Position numbers and translations under genes: made by a program
Source: Pelagophyceae sp. CCMP2097
Lineage: Eukaryota > Sar > Pelagophyceae
Direction: 5' to 3'
Assembly: GCA_026770575.1 (NCBI GenBank)
Contig: MU657340.1
Coordinates: 52,711-76,120 of the forward strand
Length of the DNA stretch: 23,410 nt
In this document: positions 1 through 10,965 of the stretch, in pieces
Position numbering within the stretch: position 1 is the stretch's first letter
Layout of the letters: each line of letters opens with the position of its first letter
The notes under the pieces: model-generated
Told to the model about the DNA's origin: nothing
Seen by the model: the letters and a program-made list of their open reading frames with translations, nothing else
Database searches by the model: none

Positions 1-123
1 AACGACCGGTCGACCGGGGCGTGCGCTAACGGCCGGAAAGATTAAATCGCATCCTCGGTAAGGAATTTGATGCCCTTTTTTCTGAACATTCAGCGCGAGT
101 TATCTGAGAAACGAATTCTGAGT

Positions 124-238
124 TCTCAGTTTGAGTTTTGAGTTGCTTGCTTAAAATCCACCCTGGGTGGGGCTGGCCCAATAGGGAGTGCCCGCCAAAA
201 CGGTGACAAAGACGGGCTCTCAGTTTGAGTTTTGAGTT
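124..238. repeat. Pair of 21-bp direct repeats
   Basis: Positions 124-144 and 218-238 are identical over 21 bases (TCTCAGTTTGAG followed by TTTTGAGTT). The flanks at 114-123 and 239-248 carry the same GAATTCTGAG word in opposite orientation, so the block is framed by a 10-bp inverted repeat. It looks like simple-sequence-derived or degenerate mobile DNA. No coding capacity was seen. Confidence 0.75.
143..181 (+). repeat. Dispersed repeat, copy 1
   Basis: Bases 143-167 match 13541-13565 at 24 of 25 positions (TTGCTTGCTTAA, then A or G, then ATCCACCCTGGG). Bases 167-181 (GTGGGGCTGGCCCAA) match 13678-13692 exactly. In this copy the two modules are joined, whereas in the second copy 112 bp separate them. 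This points to a dispersed intergenic repeat family, identity unknown. Confidence 0.75.
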
Positions 239-331
239 CTCAGAATTCGATTTGAGCTCTGAGTAATTTTACGTCGTTTTTGCCCGTCATAAAGGCGACC
301 GGCACCGTCGATTCGCTTACGCTTTAAGATC

Positions 332-355
332 CCAAAGGCAACGGGTTGCCTTTGG
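332..355. repeat. Perfect 11-bp inverted repeat with 2-nt centre
   Basis: CCAAAGGCAAC at 332-342 is the exact reverse complement of GTTGCCTTTGG at 345-355, with only GG between them. It could form a cruciform or bind a dimeric protein. It lies about 160 bp upstream of the SETD3-like start codon. Function unknown. Confidence 0.85.
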
Positions 356-516
356 CTACTATCTTATTGACGGATTCACCCTGTACAATTGTAGGAATTT
401 CTAGGACCTCGAGGTTTGAATGCTTCCACCAAAGTTCAAAGAGAGCAAGCCACGGAGAAACGGAGAGCGTCGAGCGAGGGACGGTCGCGGAGAGCGTAGA
501 ACGTAAAGCGAGGTAG

Positions 517-3022
517 ATGGGCAAGAAGAGCAAGCCGGTTGCGGCGGTGGCCCTGGCGCCGGCAATCGAGCGCGCGCTCGAAGAGGTGCGCGGCCGTGCA
601 CCCGAGACCCTTGTTGGCACCCCGGCGACGTCGTCGTCTAGGTCGACGCGGCCTGCCGCGCCGAAGCGTGGGAGAGGTGCGCCCGCCTATAGCGCCGTGC
701 CCCGAAAACGACGACTCACTGTCTTCCTACAGCTACGAGGACAACGTCCTCCAAGCCGCGGTGAGTTTCAAGCAGCGCCCTCGACTCGGCGCCCTCGAGC
801 GAAACGCGCGACGCGCCTAGGCAACGCTCGAGGCCGCGGTGGGCCAGCTGCGCCGAGCGTGGCACGCCGTGCCAAATGCGTCCCTTGCTAGGAAACGCGT
901 TTGAAGGCAGAGCAGACGGCCACCGAGTCGCACGGAGCGCCCAGCGCTCATCGGCCGGGCCGTAGGATATCGGCGACACCGTCGTCGAGTGCGACGCCGC
1001 GGCGCGCGCGCAGCAACGCACAGCGCTCGTGCGTGGCCCTCCGCGCCTCGGACGGCCAGGGCCCGCCAGAGCTCGCGAGACCGGCGCGGGACAGCGCCCC
1101 CGCGTAGCTGGACTGGGCGCTCGCCTCCGGCGCGACGGCGCACGCCGCCGTGACGCTCGACGCCTTTGGGCAAAGCGGCGGGTGCGTACAGCGCCGCAGT
1201 GCGCCCTCGACAGCGGCCGTCGGCGTCGCTCCCCCGCCGGGGCGCCGACGCGCGACGGGCGTGGCGCAACATAACGCTGCGCTAGGACGCGCGTCGTCGC
1301 CGCGGCGGCCGTAGAGGCGGGCGCCGTGGTCTTCGCGATCCCGCAGCGGCTGATGCTCCGTGCGTGCGGGGCGGACGCCATCGGCGCCTTCGCGCTGGCC
1401 CTCGAGGGCGCGTCGCCGACGGTGGCTCTCGCCGTGCGCGTGGCGCACGAGGCGCTCAAGGGCGACGCCTCGGACTGGGCCCCGTACCTTGCCGCGCTGT
1501 CCAAAACCCGCGTCCGTCATCCCGCGACGACTCCGGTGACGCCCGCCGCGCCGATTCGTTGCAGCGCGGGACTCACGCGCCGCGTAGGCCGCGGAGCTTC
1601 GACCTGCCGCTGTGCTGGCCGGCTGACGCGCTGGCGGTGCTGCGCGGGTCGCCGGCGCTGCACCGAGCCTGCGGCAGTGCGTCCGCCTTGAGAAGGCCCC
1701 GTCTCGAGGGCGAACCGCAGCCTCGAAGGCGAGCCGCCTCTCGTAGGCCGGCGCGCGGCGGCCAAGGCGTACTGCGAGGTCGTGCGCGCGGCTCGCGTGT
1801 CTCCCGCGCTGGCGGCGGCGTTGCCACTGTGTAAGTTCGACTGGGCGCTCTGGGAGTGGGCCATGGGCGCCGTCGTGACGCGGCAGAACGCGGTCCCCGA
1901 CGCGGCGAAGCCGCGCGACGCGCCCAAGCTCGCGCTCGTGCCGCTGTGGGACATGTGCAACCACAAGCGCGGCGCCGCGACGACGGAGTTCGTCGTCCGC
2001 GGGCCCTCGGAAGACGGCGAATCGGGATTTCTCGAGATGCGCGCAGCCGGCCAAGTGGCCCCGGGCGTACGTTTTCCCCTTTTTCTTCGGGGACCTGTCC
2101 CTTTGGCGCTCGCTGGCGTTCGCCCACCGCCGTTTGCCGCAGGCGGAGATCGCAATGTGTTACGGCGCGCGGTCAAACTCGGAATTCGTCCTCCACTCCG
2201 GGTGCGTCGCCTCTTCCGCGCCGGCTGCGGAGACGCGGCCCTCTAGCTTCTTTGACGACGAGACGAACCCCAACGACCGCGTCGACGTCTACCTGCAGTT
2301 CGACGACCCCCGCGACAAAAAGCTCGACGCGCTCCTCGCCACGCTCCTCGAGGGCGCAGGCGAGCGCCGACCGGGGCGACCAAAGGGGCGCGCCGCCGCA
2401 CCGTCTCTTCGTAGGCGTGCCCCTCACCAAGCGCGGCTGGCGCGGCTTCCTCGTGCACTCGCCGGACGGCGCGGGCGGTGAGCCCGCTCCCTGTTGCCTG
2501 CGCACCCTGCCGCCTGCGAGGCGGTGGCGGCGCGGCCGTCGGCGTGCGGCTCGGCGTGCATAATCCTTGCCGCAGCGTCGTGCCTCGCAGGCGTCGTCAC
2601 GGACGCGGCGCTGCTCGCGGCGCTGCTCGCGGCCGTCGCCGATAAGCCGCAGGCCGCGCACTTGATGCGGTGCGCGCACGCCGGCGCGCCGTGGACGGCC
2701 GCCGACGGACTCCACTCCTCCAAGGTCGCACGGCGGCTCCAGGTGCGTGCCGGTGGAAATTTGCACAGAGCTCCGAGTGGAGCACGCGCACCCGACGACC
2801 GTCCACTCCTCTCCACCCGACGACCGCCCACTCCAATAGGATAAAATCGCCGCGCAAGTCGAGGCCCGCATTGCCGCGGCGCCGGACGCGCCGGGCGAGG
2901 CCGCGAGGCCGCACCACGCGCAAATCGCGCTGCGGCTCGTCCGCGCAGAGGTCGCGCTCCTGCGACAGGGCGGCGACTACGCGCGCGCCATCCTCGCCGA
3001 CGCCGGAGGGACGGCACCGTAA
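517..3022 (+). CDS. SETD3: SETD3-like SET-domain protein methyltransferase (actin-histidine type)
   Basis: The SETD3 family uses S-adenosylmethionine to methylate a histidine of actin, and related enzymes modify lysines. Thirteen exons join in frame to about 534 aa (human SETD3 is 594): 517-585, 642-676, 733-760, 821-868 (donor could be 838), 966-1028, 1108-1181, 1286-1511, 1565-1676, 1747-2066, 2143-2359, 2415-2477, 2576-2742, 2840-3022. The product starts MGKKSK, close to the animal MGKKSR. Visible landmarks are VVFAIPQRLM (start of the SET fold), VVTRQN, LVPLWDMCNH with the Asn-His pair near residues 290-291, and CYGARSNSEFVLHSG with the conserved Tyr near 332. These are followed by a Rubis-subs-bind-like helical C-terminus. 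The 2360-2414 intron uses a GC donor. The central SET exons are certain; exons 2-5 are inferred from phase and weak similarity. It ends 11 bp from the opposing TFIIIC gene. Confidence 0.9.
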
Positions 3023-3033
3023 AACTTGATTGA

Positions 3034-6000
3034 TTACGAGAGCGACCCGTGGACGTGGCAGAGCGGGCAGAGCGACGGCGCCGCTTTCGGGGACGCGGCG
3101 CCGGGGGGCGCGCCGTCCGCCCGCGTCGTGTCGATCCAGCTGTGCCCGCAGGCCGGGCACGCCTGCGCGCCACGTTTCCGGATCCGACTTTGGGGCGTCG
3201 ACGCCGGGACAAAGAACGGACCCAGCGGTCATGGTCTGGTTCGAAGAGCCGGAGCGTCCTAAGGTGGCGGGTCTGCGTCAACGCTCCGCCTCGCGCCGGG
3301 GCCGCGGTGCGGCGCGGAGGGGTGGCGCGGAGGGGCGCCGGTCCTCGCTTGGCGCAGCGGAGGAGGACATGGCCTTTTGAGCACGTGGACCGGAGGACCG
3401 CGGCGTCCGTCTCGCACGCGGGCGCGACGGCCGACGCGCAGACGACGCACGCCTCCGGCGCCGCGGCCTCGACGCCGCCGCCGCCGGCGCGGAGCCAGCG
3501 CCGCATCAGCTCCACGGAACGGCAGGCCGCCTCGTCCGCCGTGGGCGGCGAGCCGTCCAGCTGCTGCGGCACGTCCGCGACGCACGCTTCGAACCACGCC
3601 TGCGCCGGAGAGGTGAGGACCGCGGTGCGTCGGAATGGATCGGCATCTTCGGGGGTCCCTCGGCGGCGGGCGTTGCCCGGCTCACGCGGAGGAGCCGCTT
3701 CGTCAGAGCCGCGTCGGGCTCCGCTGTCAGCGCGTGCGCGCGGTCTTCGCCGTGCCCGCCGCCCTTGAAGAGCCCGCCTTGGACGAGCGCCACCGCCGCC
3801 GTGCACGCCGCGAGTCTAAGGACGCCAGTTTGAGCCCGCGGCGCGTGGGTGCCCGGGCGTCGCACCTTGTGTACGTGCTCGCGAGCTTGTCGACGAGAGA
3901 CGCGTACTGTCGTAGCCAGAGGACGTCGTCGTGCGACGCGCCGCCGGCGACGCGCAGCTCGCGCGGCGACGCAGACAGCACGTCCTACGGCGAAATCGTG
4001 CAAGGAGCGTCCCTCGACGGGGTCCACTCAAGAAGAGGCGCGGTCGCCTCGTGCGCGAACGCCGCTGCGAAGACTCACAAAGCAGCGGTGCGCGTGGACG
4101 CGGACTGTGCAGAAGCCCTTGGTTTCGCGCAGGCTCACCGGCGGCATCATGCACACGACGGCGACGGCCATGCCCTCCGGCTTCGACGCGGCCACCTGGG
4201 GAATATGATCTCGAGGCGGCAGCAACAAGGATCCCCGGCGCCCCGCTATAGAGCGCCGAATTCGTCCACCGCGCGCGTCACGGGCGAGGGGCGCGCTGCT
4301 CCTTTTCGCGTGCGTGCGCACGACGCCGCAGTGTGTGTCCGACGCTCCAGAAGATGTCCGCGTCCGGCAGAGTCCTGCGACGCATTACTCGCGCGGCGGA
4401 CTCGACATCCGACCCGGTCAAAAGCACGGAGCGTTCCAAAGGCGGCGTGCACCGACCGTTTTGCGTGCGTGCCGGCCGCCCTGCTCGCGAGCCGGCTCGC
4501 CAAGTTCGGCCCTACCGGACGGGAGCCCGGGTGAAGGCCGCCTCGGGGAAGAGGGGGCTTGTCCGACGTCGCTTCTTTTTCACGTCGAAACAACTCTCAC
4601 CGCCGTGCTCGGTGCAGCAGATGAGCGCGTCGTCGTCGTCGGCCGACGCGTTTGGGTCGAACGCGCAGTCGACCACGCCCGTCATCGCCTCGTCGCCGGC
4701 CTGCGACTGCGCTAACGCAATAGCGCGCGCCACAATGCTGCCCTCGGTCTGGGGTCCGCGGTTGGAAGGGAGACGCTGCCGGAGGAGGAATGACGCGTCG
4801 TGCGAACTCGACGTCGCCGCCAACGTCGGCGACGGTCCACCGCTCGAGCTGCGCGTCGCAGCGTCGGACAACGGGGGTATCGGTGCATCCGAATCAATCG
4901 ACCAGGATATCGGGGCATCAAAAGATATCGGGGCATCAAAAACGACGACGCGACAAAGAAAAGGCCACGCAACGAGGGGACGTACCTTGCCCGCCGCGAT
5001 CCAGGCGATGCTCGACCTAGCGGGATTGATCCGGCGGGGGTCGTGCGCGCCCTGGAGAGACCACCCCTTGTGGACCTACTTGAAGGGCGCATCTGCGTCG
5101 TCGGCGAATCGCGGCGCCCGGATGCACGTGATGCAGCGGAGGTCCGGCTGGCGGCACGTCCACTGCTTGCAGACGCCGCCGAGCGTGCGCCAGACGTGGA
5201 CGCCGCCTGTCGCACGTCGACGCATGCAGCAACATCGTCGCGAACGGGAGCCCGGAGGCCCGACGTACCCGCGGCGTCGCCGACGCAGATGTAATGCCTC
5301 CCGCACCTGTTGCCAGGGTCATTCCTCCGAGAACGCGTCGTGAGCGGGGACCAAAGTGGGACCACACACCATGCCAGCGCCGTCGCCGTCGCGTGGCCTT
5401 TCAGGACCACGTCCTCGGGCTCGAGCTTGAGCTCGGCGGCCGTGAGCCTGCGCGCGCCCGCGTGCGCGTGCCATCGCACGAGGGGCGGCGGCCGCGAAGC
5501 GACGCCGGCGCGGCTTACGTCCGGAGCGCCACCGCGCCGCCTACGCCGACCGACTCTCGCTGCGACCAGTGGTGACGGATCCCACCGCACCTCCAAAGCC
5601 GAGCGCGATCATCGGACCGCCTGGCATGTCTTCGGTGAGGCGACGGACACGAGGCAAGGACCAGGCGCCAGAGGCGCTCGACAATCCAGCAAGGCGCACC
5701 GCCTGGACCCAGAAGCACGGGACACCATGCCGCGACCGTGCACCGGTCGCGCTTTTTGTTGGAGGTGCCTCCTGTGGAACGTCGGTCGGGCGCCGTCGCG
5801 GAGAAGGGGCCCTCCCGTCGACCCGAGGGACCCGCGGGGGCAGAGCGGCATGCGAGGCGGGAGCCGCACCGCGACCTAGTGGGCATCTTCGTCGCCGACG
5901 CGCCGGGAGAGCCGCGGGGCGTACCTTGGTCCAACGCGTCGCGCCAGTCCGCGGCCCCGGCGGCGCTGGACTTGTGCGATGCCGCCGCTCGCCCGCCGAG

Positions 6001-6548
6001 CACGAGGACCACGGCCTTTTCCCACTCGTACGCGTGCGCCGCCCGCGGCGGCACGTAGACGCCCGCCCGCCCCGTCGCCTAGAACGCGGGAGCGCGCGTC
6101 CGGGCCGCGCGGACGCGCGCAGCCTCGGCCCGCGCGCGCGCAGCCTCCCGCGTGCACAGCCCTTTCGTCCGCGCAGCCTCGTCATGCATCGCATCGTTCC
6201 TGGGACTCTGGGTCGTCACGGCGCAGACGACGCAGAGGGCCGCGCGGCCGTCCCACGCCACGCCGGTGGGCGACCACGTCGCCGCGCGCACGTCGTGGGC
6301 AGTCTTCACCCACGCCTGCCGCAGCGAGAGCTCGGCGCCGAGCCGCTCTGGCGTCAGGATGCCTGAAACGACGCGTCCGCGGCGGCGCGCGGCGCGGGGG
6401 ACTGCGCGAGGGCGTCCGCACAGGCGCCTTCCGACGTCGCCACGGCGAGGCGGCCGTCCTCCGCCCAGTCCAGGCCGGCGACGGCCCGCGTCGACGTCTC
6501 CCGCAGCCCCACCTCCGCGATGACGTCGGGTAGCCAGGCCTCGTTCAT
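3034..6548 (-). CDS. GTF3C4: TFIIIC 90 kDa subunit homologue (WD40 plus C-terminal zinc-binding domain)
   Basis: TFIIIC binds internal promoters of tRNA genes and recruits TFIIIB and RNA polymerase III in the nucleus. Reading from 6548 downward the exons are 6548-6422, 6362-6220, 6078-5925, 5620-5591, 5540-5519, 5447-5370, 5306-5269, 5206-5080, 5016-4986, 4775-4601, 4374-4325, 4195-4139, 3984-3866, 3815-3686, 3599-3349, 3258-3222, 3162-3034. All phases agree, giving about 565 aa (human 822). Propeller-like segments include AGLDWAEDGRLAVATSEG, ATWSPTG, YICVGDAAGGVHVWRTLGG and VDCAFDPN. The C-terminus has the paired-cysteine layout of the TFIIIC zinc domain: CVVC, CSKGHVLLRC, CPACGHSW, CPLCH. 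The stretch 5621-5924 may hide one more exon. The 3259-3348 intron needs a GC donor. The assignment rests on the order and spacing of matches to human TFIIIC90 from memory, so orthology is likely but not tested. Confidence 0.84.
4906..4941. repeat. Two tandem 18-bp units inside a GTF3C4 intron
   Basis: GATATCGGGGCATCAAAA occurs at 4906-4923 and again, identically, at 4924-4941. A decayed relative (TATCGGTGCATCC) lies around 4878-4890. The array sits in the 4776-4985 intron, which at 210 nt is long for this gene. No function is evident. Confidence 0.85.
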
Positions 6549-6757
6549 TGCCCGATGGATTCGAAATGGAGGACTCCGAGTCGGTCTCGTGATTATCCGC
6601 CGACTGTTTGATCGTCAGTGACGGTTTAAAGTAAATATCGCTGAAAAAAACGTTCGAATCGATTTCGGGATCCCCGGGCCCGCAGACGTGTGTTTCGGCT
6701 TCTGGACTTTCAGTGGAGCGGCTCCATTGGACCTTATGAGGCGTGCTGGTGCGCCGC

Positions 6758-7561
6758 TCAACTTGTGAGCTTGTTGACCTCGTCGACGCTGATGTCCGTG
6801 GCGTCTCCGGCGAAGTCGTTGTCCTCCGTAAGGAAGAGCATGCAGTGGCACTCTTTCCTCTCGCGCATGGGCACGCACCTAGCCGGGGCCTGTCTCGGCG
6901 CTACGACGCGGGAAGGGGATCGGCGGCAGGGGACTCGCGGGCAGTTCCAGTAGCCGTCCTTGGCCTCTGCCGCCTTGTCTTCGTAGAACCGGCACGGGCA
7001 CAGCGGCGCGCCGAGCGTCACCTGAAGCGAGCTGGTGCGTGTGGCTCGGGCGGGCCGTGCGCCGCTTGGCGCGGTGCATTGCGCCGCTTGGCGGGGCGCG
7101 GACGGACCTTGTGCTCTGCGAGGCCGCGAATGACCGCCGCCGGGACGCTGAGCTCCGAGCAGTACCTGCCGCGCCGTTCGCAGACGCACGTGGGCCGACG
7201 CGGACGCACGTCGTGTCCGTGAGCTTGACCTACGCGCACAAAATTCGCGCCGCGCGCACGAGAGCGGCGGGCGGGCGCGACTCACGTATCTGTTGGAAAA
7301 CGCCGTCATCGCTCCGAGCCTGCGATTCCGCCGGTCGTGCGCTGCGACGCTTGCGGGTGGGGCGACTCACGCCTTCTCGAACTCAGCGGGGTCCATCCTA
7401 CAGAGGCACCATCACATCCGCGGCCCGCTCCTGGGGACGCCCACGCTGGCTCACTCCTGGTCGCCCGGGGCCGCGCGCAGCGAGCCGGGCTGAGACCGCC
7501 GCGGTGCGGCGAAGCCGGCCGCCCACCCGCAGACCAGGCTCAGCGTCGAGAGAAAGAGCAT
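6758..7561 (-). CDS. ftrB: Ferredoxin-thioredoxin reductase catalytic (beta) subunit, plastid-targeted precursor
   Basis: This iron-sulfur enzyme passes electrons from photosynthetic ferredoxin to thioredoxins in the plastid stroma, switching on light-regulated enzymes. Seven exons, all in phase, give 149 aa: 7561-7455, 7397-7371, 7319-7286, 7229-7210, 7165-7108, 7021-6939, 6878-6758. The 4Fe-4S and active-site motifs are complete: CPC (C90, C92), CPC (C109, C111, rebuilt across an intron) and CHC (C120, C122), within WNCPCVPMRERKECHCMLFL. Exon 1 encodes only the leader, MLFLSTLSLVCGWAAG then FAAPRR, a hydrophobic signal peptide with Phe at the predicted cleavage site, as in algae with red-derived complex plastids. 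The 6879-6938 intron has a GC donor (gcgagt) and the 7166-7209 intron is only 44 nt. The family assignment is secure; the leader interpretation is an inference from motif. Confidence 0.97.
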
Positions 7562-7809
7562 GGCACCGTGACTGTCAGACTTTGACTCGGATGCGACTTT
7601 GATCGTTCTCGGAGATCGTCGAGACGTCGGTGCGGCCCCACGTTTCGTCGAATGATTCGAAAATGAGACGCCGTGCCCACACCCACCCATCAAGCGTCTC
7701 AGTGCCGACATCATCTGTCCTAGGACCATCCAAGGAGACAGCGTTGCCGGCGGCCCGGGATCCTTCTGTGAATGGGGAAGGATTATTTAGACATTGCACT
7801 CGCCCACGC
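7562..7809 (-). promoter_or_regulatory. FTR promoter / ubiquitin-eS30 3' region
   Basis: This 248-bp spacer separates the stop of the ubiquitin-eS30 gene from the start of the ferredoxin-thioredoxin reductase gene on the same strand. It must hold the terminator of the first and the promoter of the second. No individual element could be recognised. Confidence 0.4.
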
Positions 7810-8792
<983 letters not shown>

Positions 8793-10850
8793 TCACTCAT
8801 CTTCTTCGTCATCGTCGTCGTCGTCGTCGTCGTCATCGCCGTCATTATCGTCGTCCGCCTTGACGTCGTCGTCTTCCTCGTCGTCGCTGTCGTCTTCCTC
8901 CATGGCGTCGTCGCCGGCGTCGCCGTCTGCTGCCTGCGCGTCGAGGGCGCCGAGGTCGACGGTGGCCTTTGGCTCGAGGGCGCGCGGGTCGTCGCGCGCG
9001 CTGGCGGCGGTGGCGCGGTTGAGCACGAGCGCCAAGCGCGCCTGGAGCGCCAAGAACTGCGGCAGCGTGGCGACGCGCTGCTTGACGACGAACTGGAGGC
9101 GAGCCAGGTCGCGCGCGAGCGACGGCGCCGCGGCGAGCTGCGCGGCGTGCAGCTCGAGCGTGGCGTGCGCCCACGCGGCGAGGTCGGGCGCGCGCCGCGG
9201 CTTGCGCTCGATGCGGCTCGCGAGCGCGCGGAGGAGGGGCAGGGCGCACTGCGCCGGCAGTCGTCGCAGCGTTGCCTCGACCGTCGCCGCGTCGCACCGC
9301 GTCACGACCTCGTCGATGAGGACGTCGTCGTCCGCTTCCAGCGCCTGCTGCAGCACATGCGCCAGCGACCGAGCGTCTGCCGCCGCGGGCGCGCCCGCCG
9401 GCGCCGCGCGGTCGTCGAGCGCCTTTTGCGCCAGGGCCTCGAGCTTCTCGCCGAGCGTCAGCTCGCCGTCGGGCTTTGCCTTTTTGGTGCGCGGCCTCAG
9501 CTCGTCGTCCTCGCGCGCCGCCTCAGCGGCGGCCGCGTCGTCGTCGGCGTCATCGGCGTGCGGCGCCGAAAGCGCGGCGAAGCCCAGGACCTGCGCGCGG
9601 CGCTTGGGCGCCGCGGCGGCGTCGTCGGCGTCGCCGGAGGCCGCCGACGACGCGCCGGCGAGGTGGACCTCGAGCTTTGAGGGCAGCGCGTCCTTTGCCA
9701 GGGCCACCGTGCCGGCCTGCGGCCGCGCCTCGGGCGCCGTGGCCACGGAGAGCTGCGCGCCGACGAAGCGCGCGTCGAGGACCTTAGGCCCCGCGGCCGC
9801 TTTGGTCGACGCCGCGGCCTGCGCGCCCGTGGCGAGCGTAAAGCGCACGACCTGGAGCGCGCCGTCGTCGCGCGCCGCCGCCACGTCGACGCAGCCGGCG
9901 CGGTCGAGGCACGAGATGCCGACGGGCCAAGAGTCGAGGGTCAGCGTGACGACGGCGCCGCCGCCGCCTTTGGCGTCGCAGTCGTGCACGAGGACAACGC
10001 GCGACTTGGCCGACGCCGAGGCCACGTAGCGGCCGCTCGGCGTCCAGGCGAGGGCCGTGCACTCCGTCGCGTGCGCGCCCTTGAGAGTGCGCCGCTGCGA
10101 GTCGGCCGTCGCGGCCTGCGACGTGAGGAGGATCTTGACGAGGCGGACGCGCGTCGACGCCGTCGCCAGCACGTTTCCCGACGGGTGCGGCGCCACGCGT
10201 GCGACGCCGAGCTTGTCCGCCGCGAGCGTCGCCTTGAGCGCGCCCGTGACGGCGTCCCAGACGGCGACGCCTGCCGCGCCGCAGCACCCAAAGACGTGAG
10301 AGCCGTCCACCGACCACGCCACGCTCCGCATCGACGCCGCCTCGGCCGCCGCCGCCAACACGCACACGGCCACGCCGCGCCGGATGTCCCAGACCAGGCC
10401 CGACCCGCCCTCGGACCCGAGCACGATCCTACGCAGGCTGTAACGCGCGGACCGCGTCGCCGCAGGCAGCACACGCTCCGAAAGCGTTCAGCTCAGACAA
10501 TAAGTTCGATTCCGGATAAGCAGTTATCTTCACGCGTGTCGTCGGAAGAGGGAGCTGTTTCTCATCACCGCTGCGCTCGCAAGAGCCTGGGTCGCCCGCG
10601 CGCCACGGACGCCGGTCGATGCTTGTCGTCGCCGAACCACGCGAGGGCCGTGTACTTGAGGAAGCTGCCCTTTTGCACGTACTGCCGCGCCGCCCTACGC
10701 GCAATCGGCGTCGCCGCCGGCGCGCCGGCGCGGCGCCGAGACGCTGCGGCGTCACCCGTTGGCGTTGGCCTCAGCGACGGGATAGACCGTGAGCCGGCTC
10801 GCGCCGCCGACGGCGACGAAGCCGCCCGACGGCGACAGCTGGACGAGCAT
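8793..10850 (-). CDS. WDR43: WDR43/UTP5-like small-subunit processome protein
   Basis: UTP5/WDR43 is part of the t-UTP complex, which binds nascent pre-rRNA in the nucleolus and is needed for pol I transcription and 18S processing. Exons 10850-10756, 10694-10611 and 10428-8793 join in phase to 604 aa (human about 677). The N-terminal half has WD40 blades (MLVQLSPSGGFVAVGG, TALAWFGDD, VLGSEGGSGLVWD, SVAWSVDGSHVFGCC, ALAWTPSGRYVASAS). A basic linker with RPRTKKAKPDGELTLGEKLE follows. Next comes a Utp12-type helical domain (VLIDEVVTRCDAATVEATLRRLP to QFLALQARLALVLN), and the protein ends in a long Asp/Glu tail. The start is the first Met of blade one; no better upstream Met is in frame. Introns are 61 and 182 nt. 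Only 115 bp separate this ATG from the first candidate ATG of the divergent methyltransferase gene. Confidence 0.92.
8796..8890. repeat. Trinucleotide (GTC/GAC) tract encoding the WDR43 acidic tail
   Basis: On the + strand this is an interrupted run of TCG/GTC triplets. Read on the minus strand it encodes the Asp/Glu-rich end of the WDR43-like protein. It is coding, and similar acidic tails are common in nucleolar proteins. Triplet slippage could vary its length between strains. Confidence 0.8.
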
Positions 10851-10965
10851 CCTGCGCGGCGCCTTCCCCGACGGCAGGAGGCTGAGACAATCGACCTTCC
10901 CGAGGTATCGCCCACGTTCGGCGATTTTGTTTCGGCGATTTGTGAACGCGCTTGGCCGCGGATCC

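Larger units (their letters stand above)
1..516. other. Non-coding left end with short repeats
   Basis: No coding region is recognisable here. The stretch is much less GC-rich than the genes and is full of short GAGTTTTGAG / GAATTCTGAG words in direct and inverted orientation between about 110 and 265. It also holds a copy of a dispersed repeat (143-181) and a perfect 11-bp inverted repeat (332-355). The last part presumably contains the promoter and 5' leader of the SETD3-like gene that starts at 517. No clear TATA box was seen. The short open frames in this stretch show no family resemblance. Confidence 0.6.

Noticed and set aside
7166..7229. Apparent frameshift in FTR caused by a 9-bp repeat spaced by 20 bp (ACGTGCGTC)
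   Set aside because: A canonical 44-nt GT-AG intron (7166-7209) restores the frame and the conserved TTYCSE region, so no pseudogene or sequencing error needs to be assumed.
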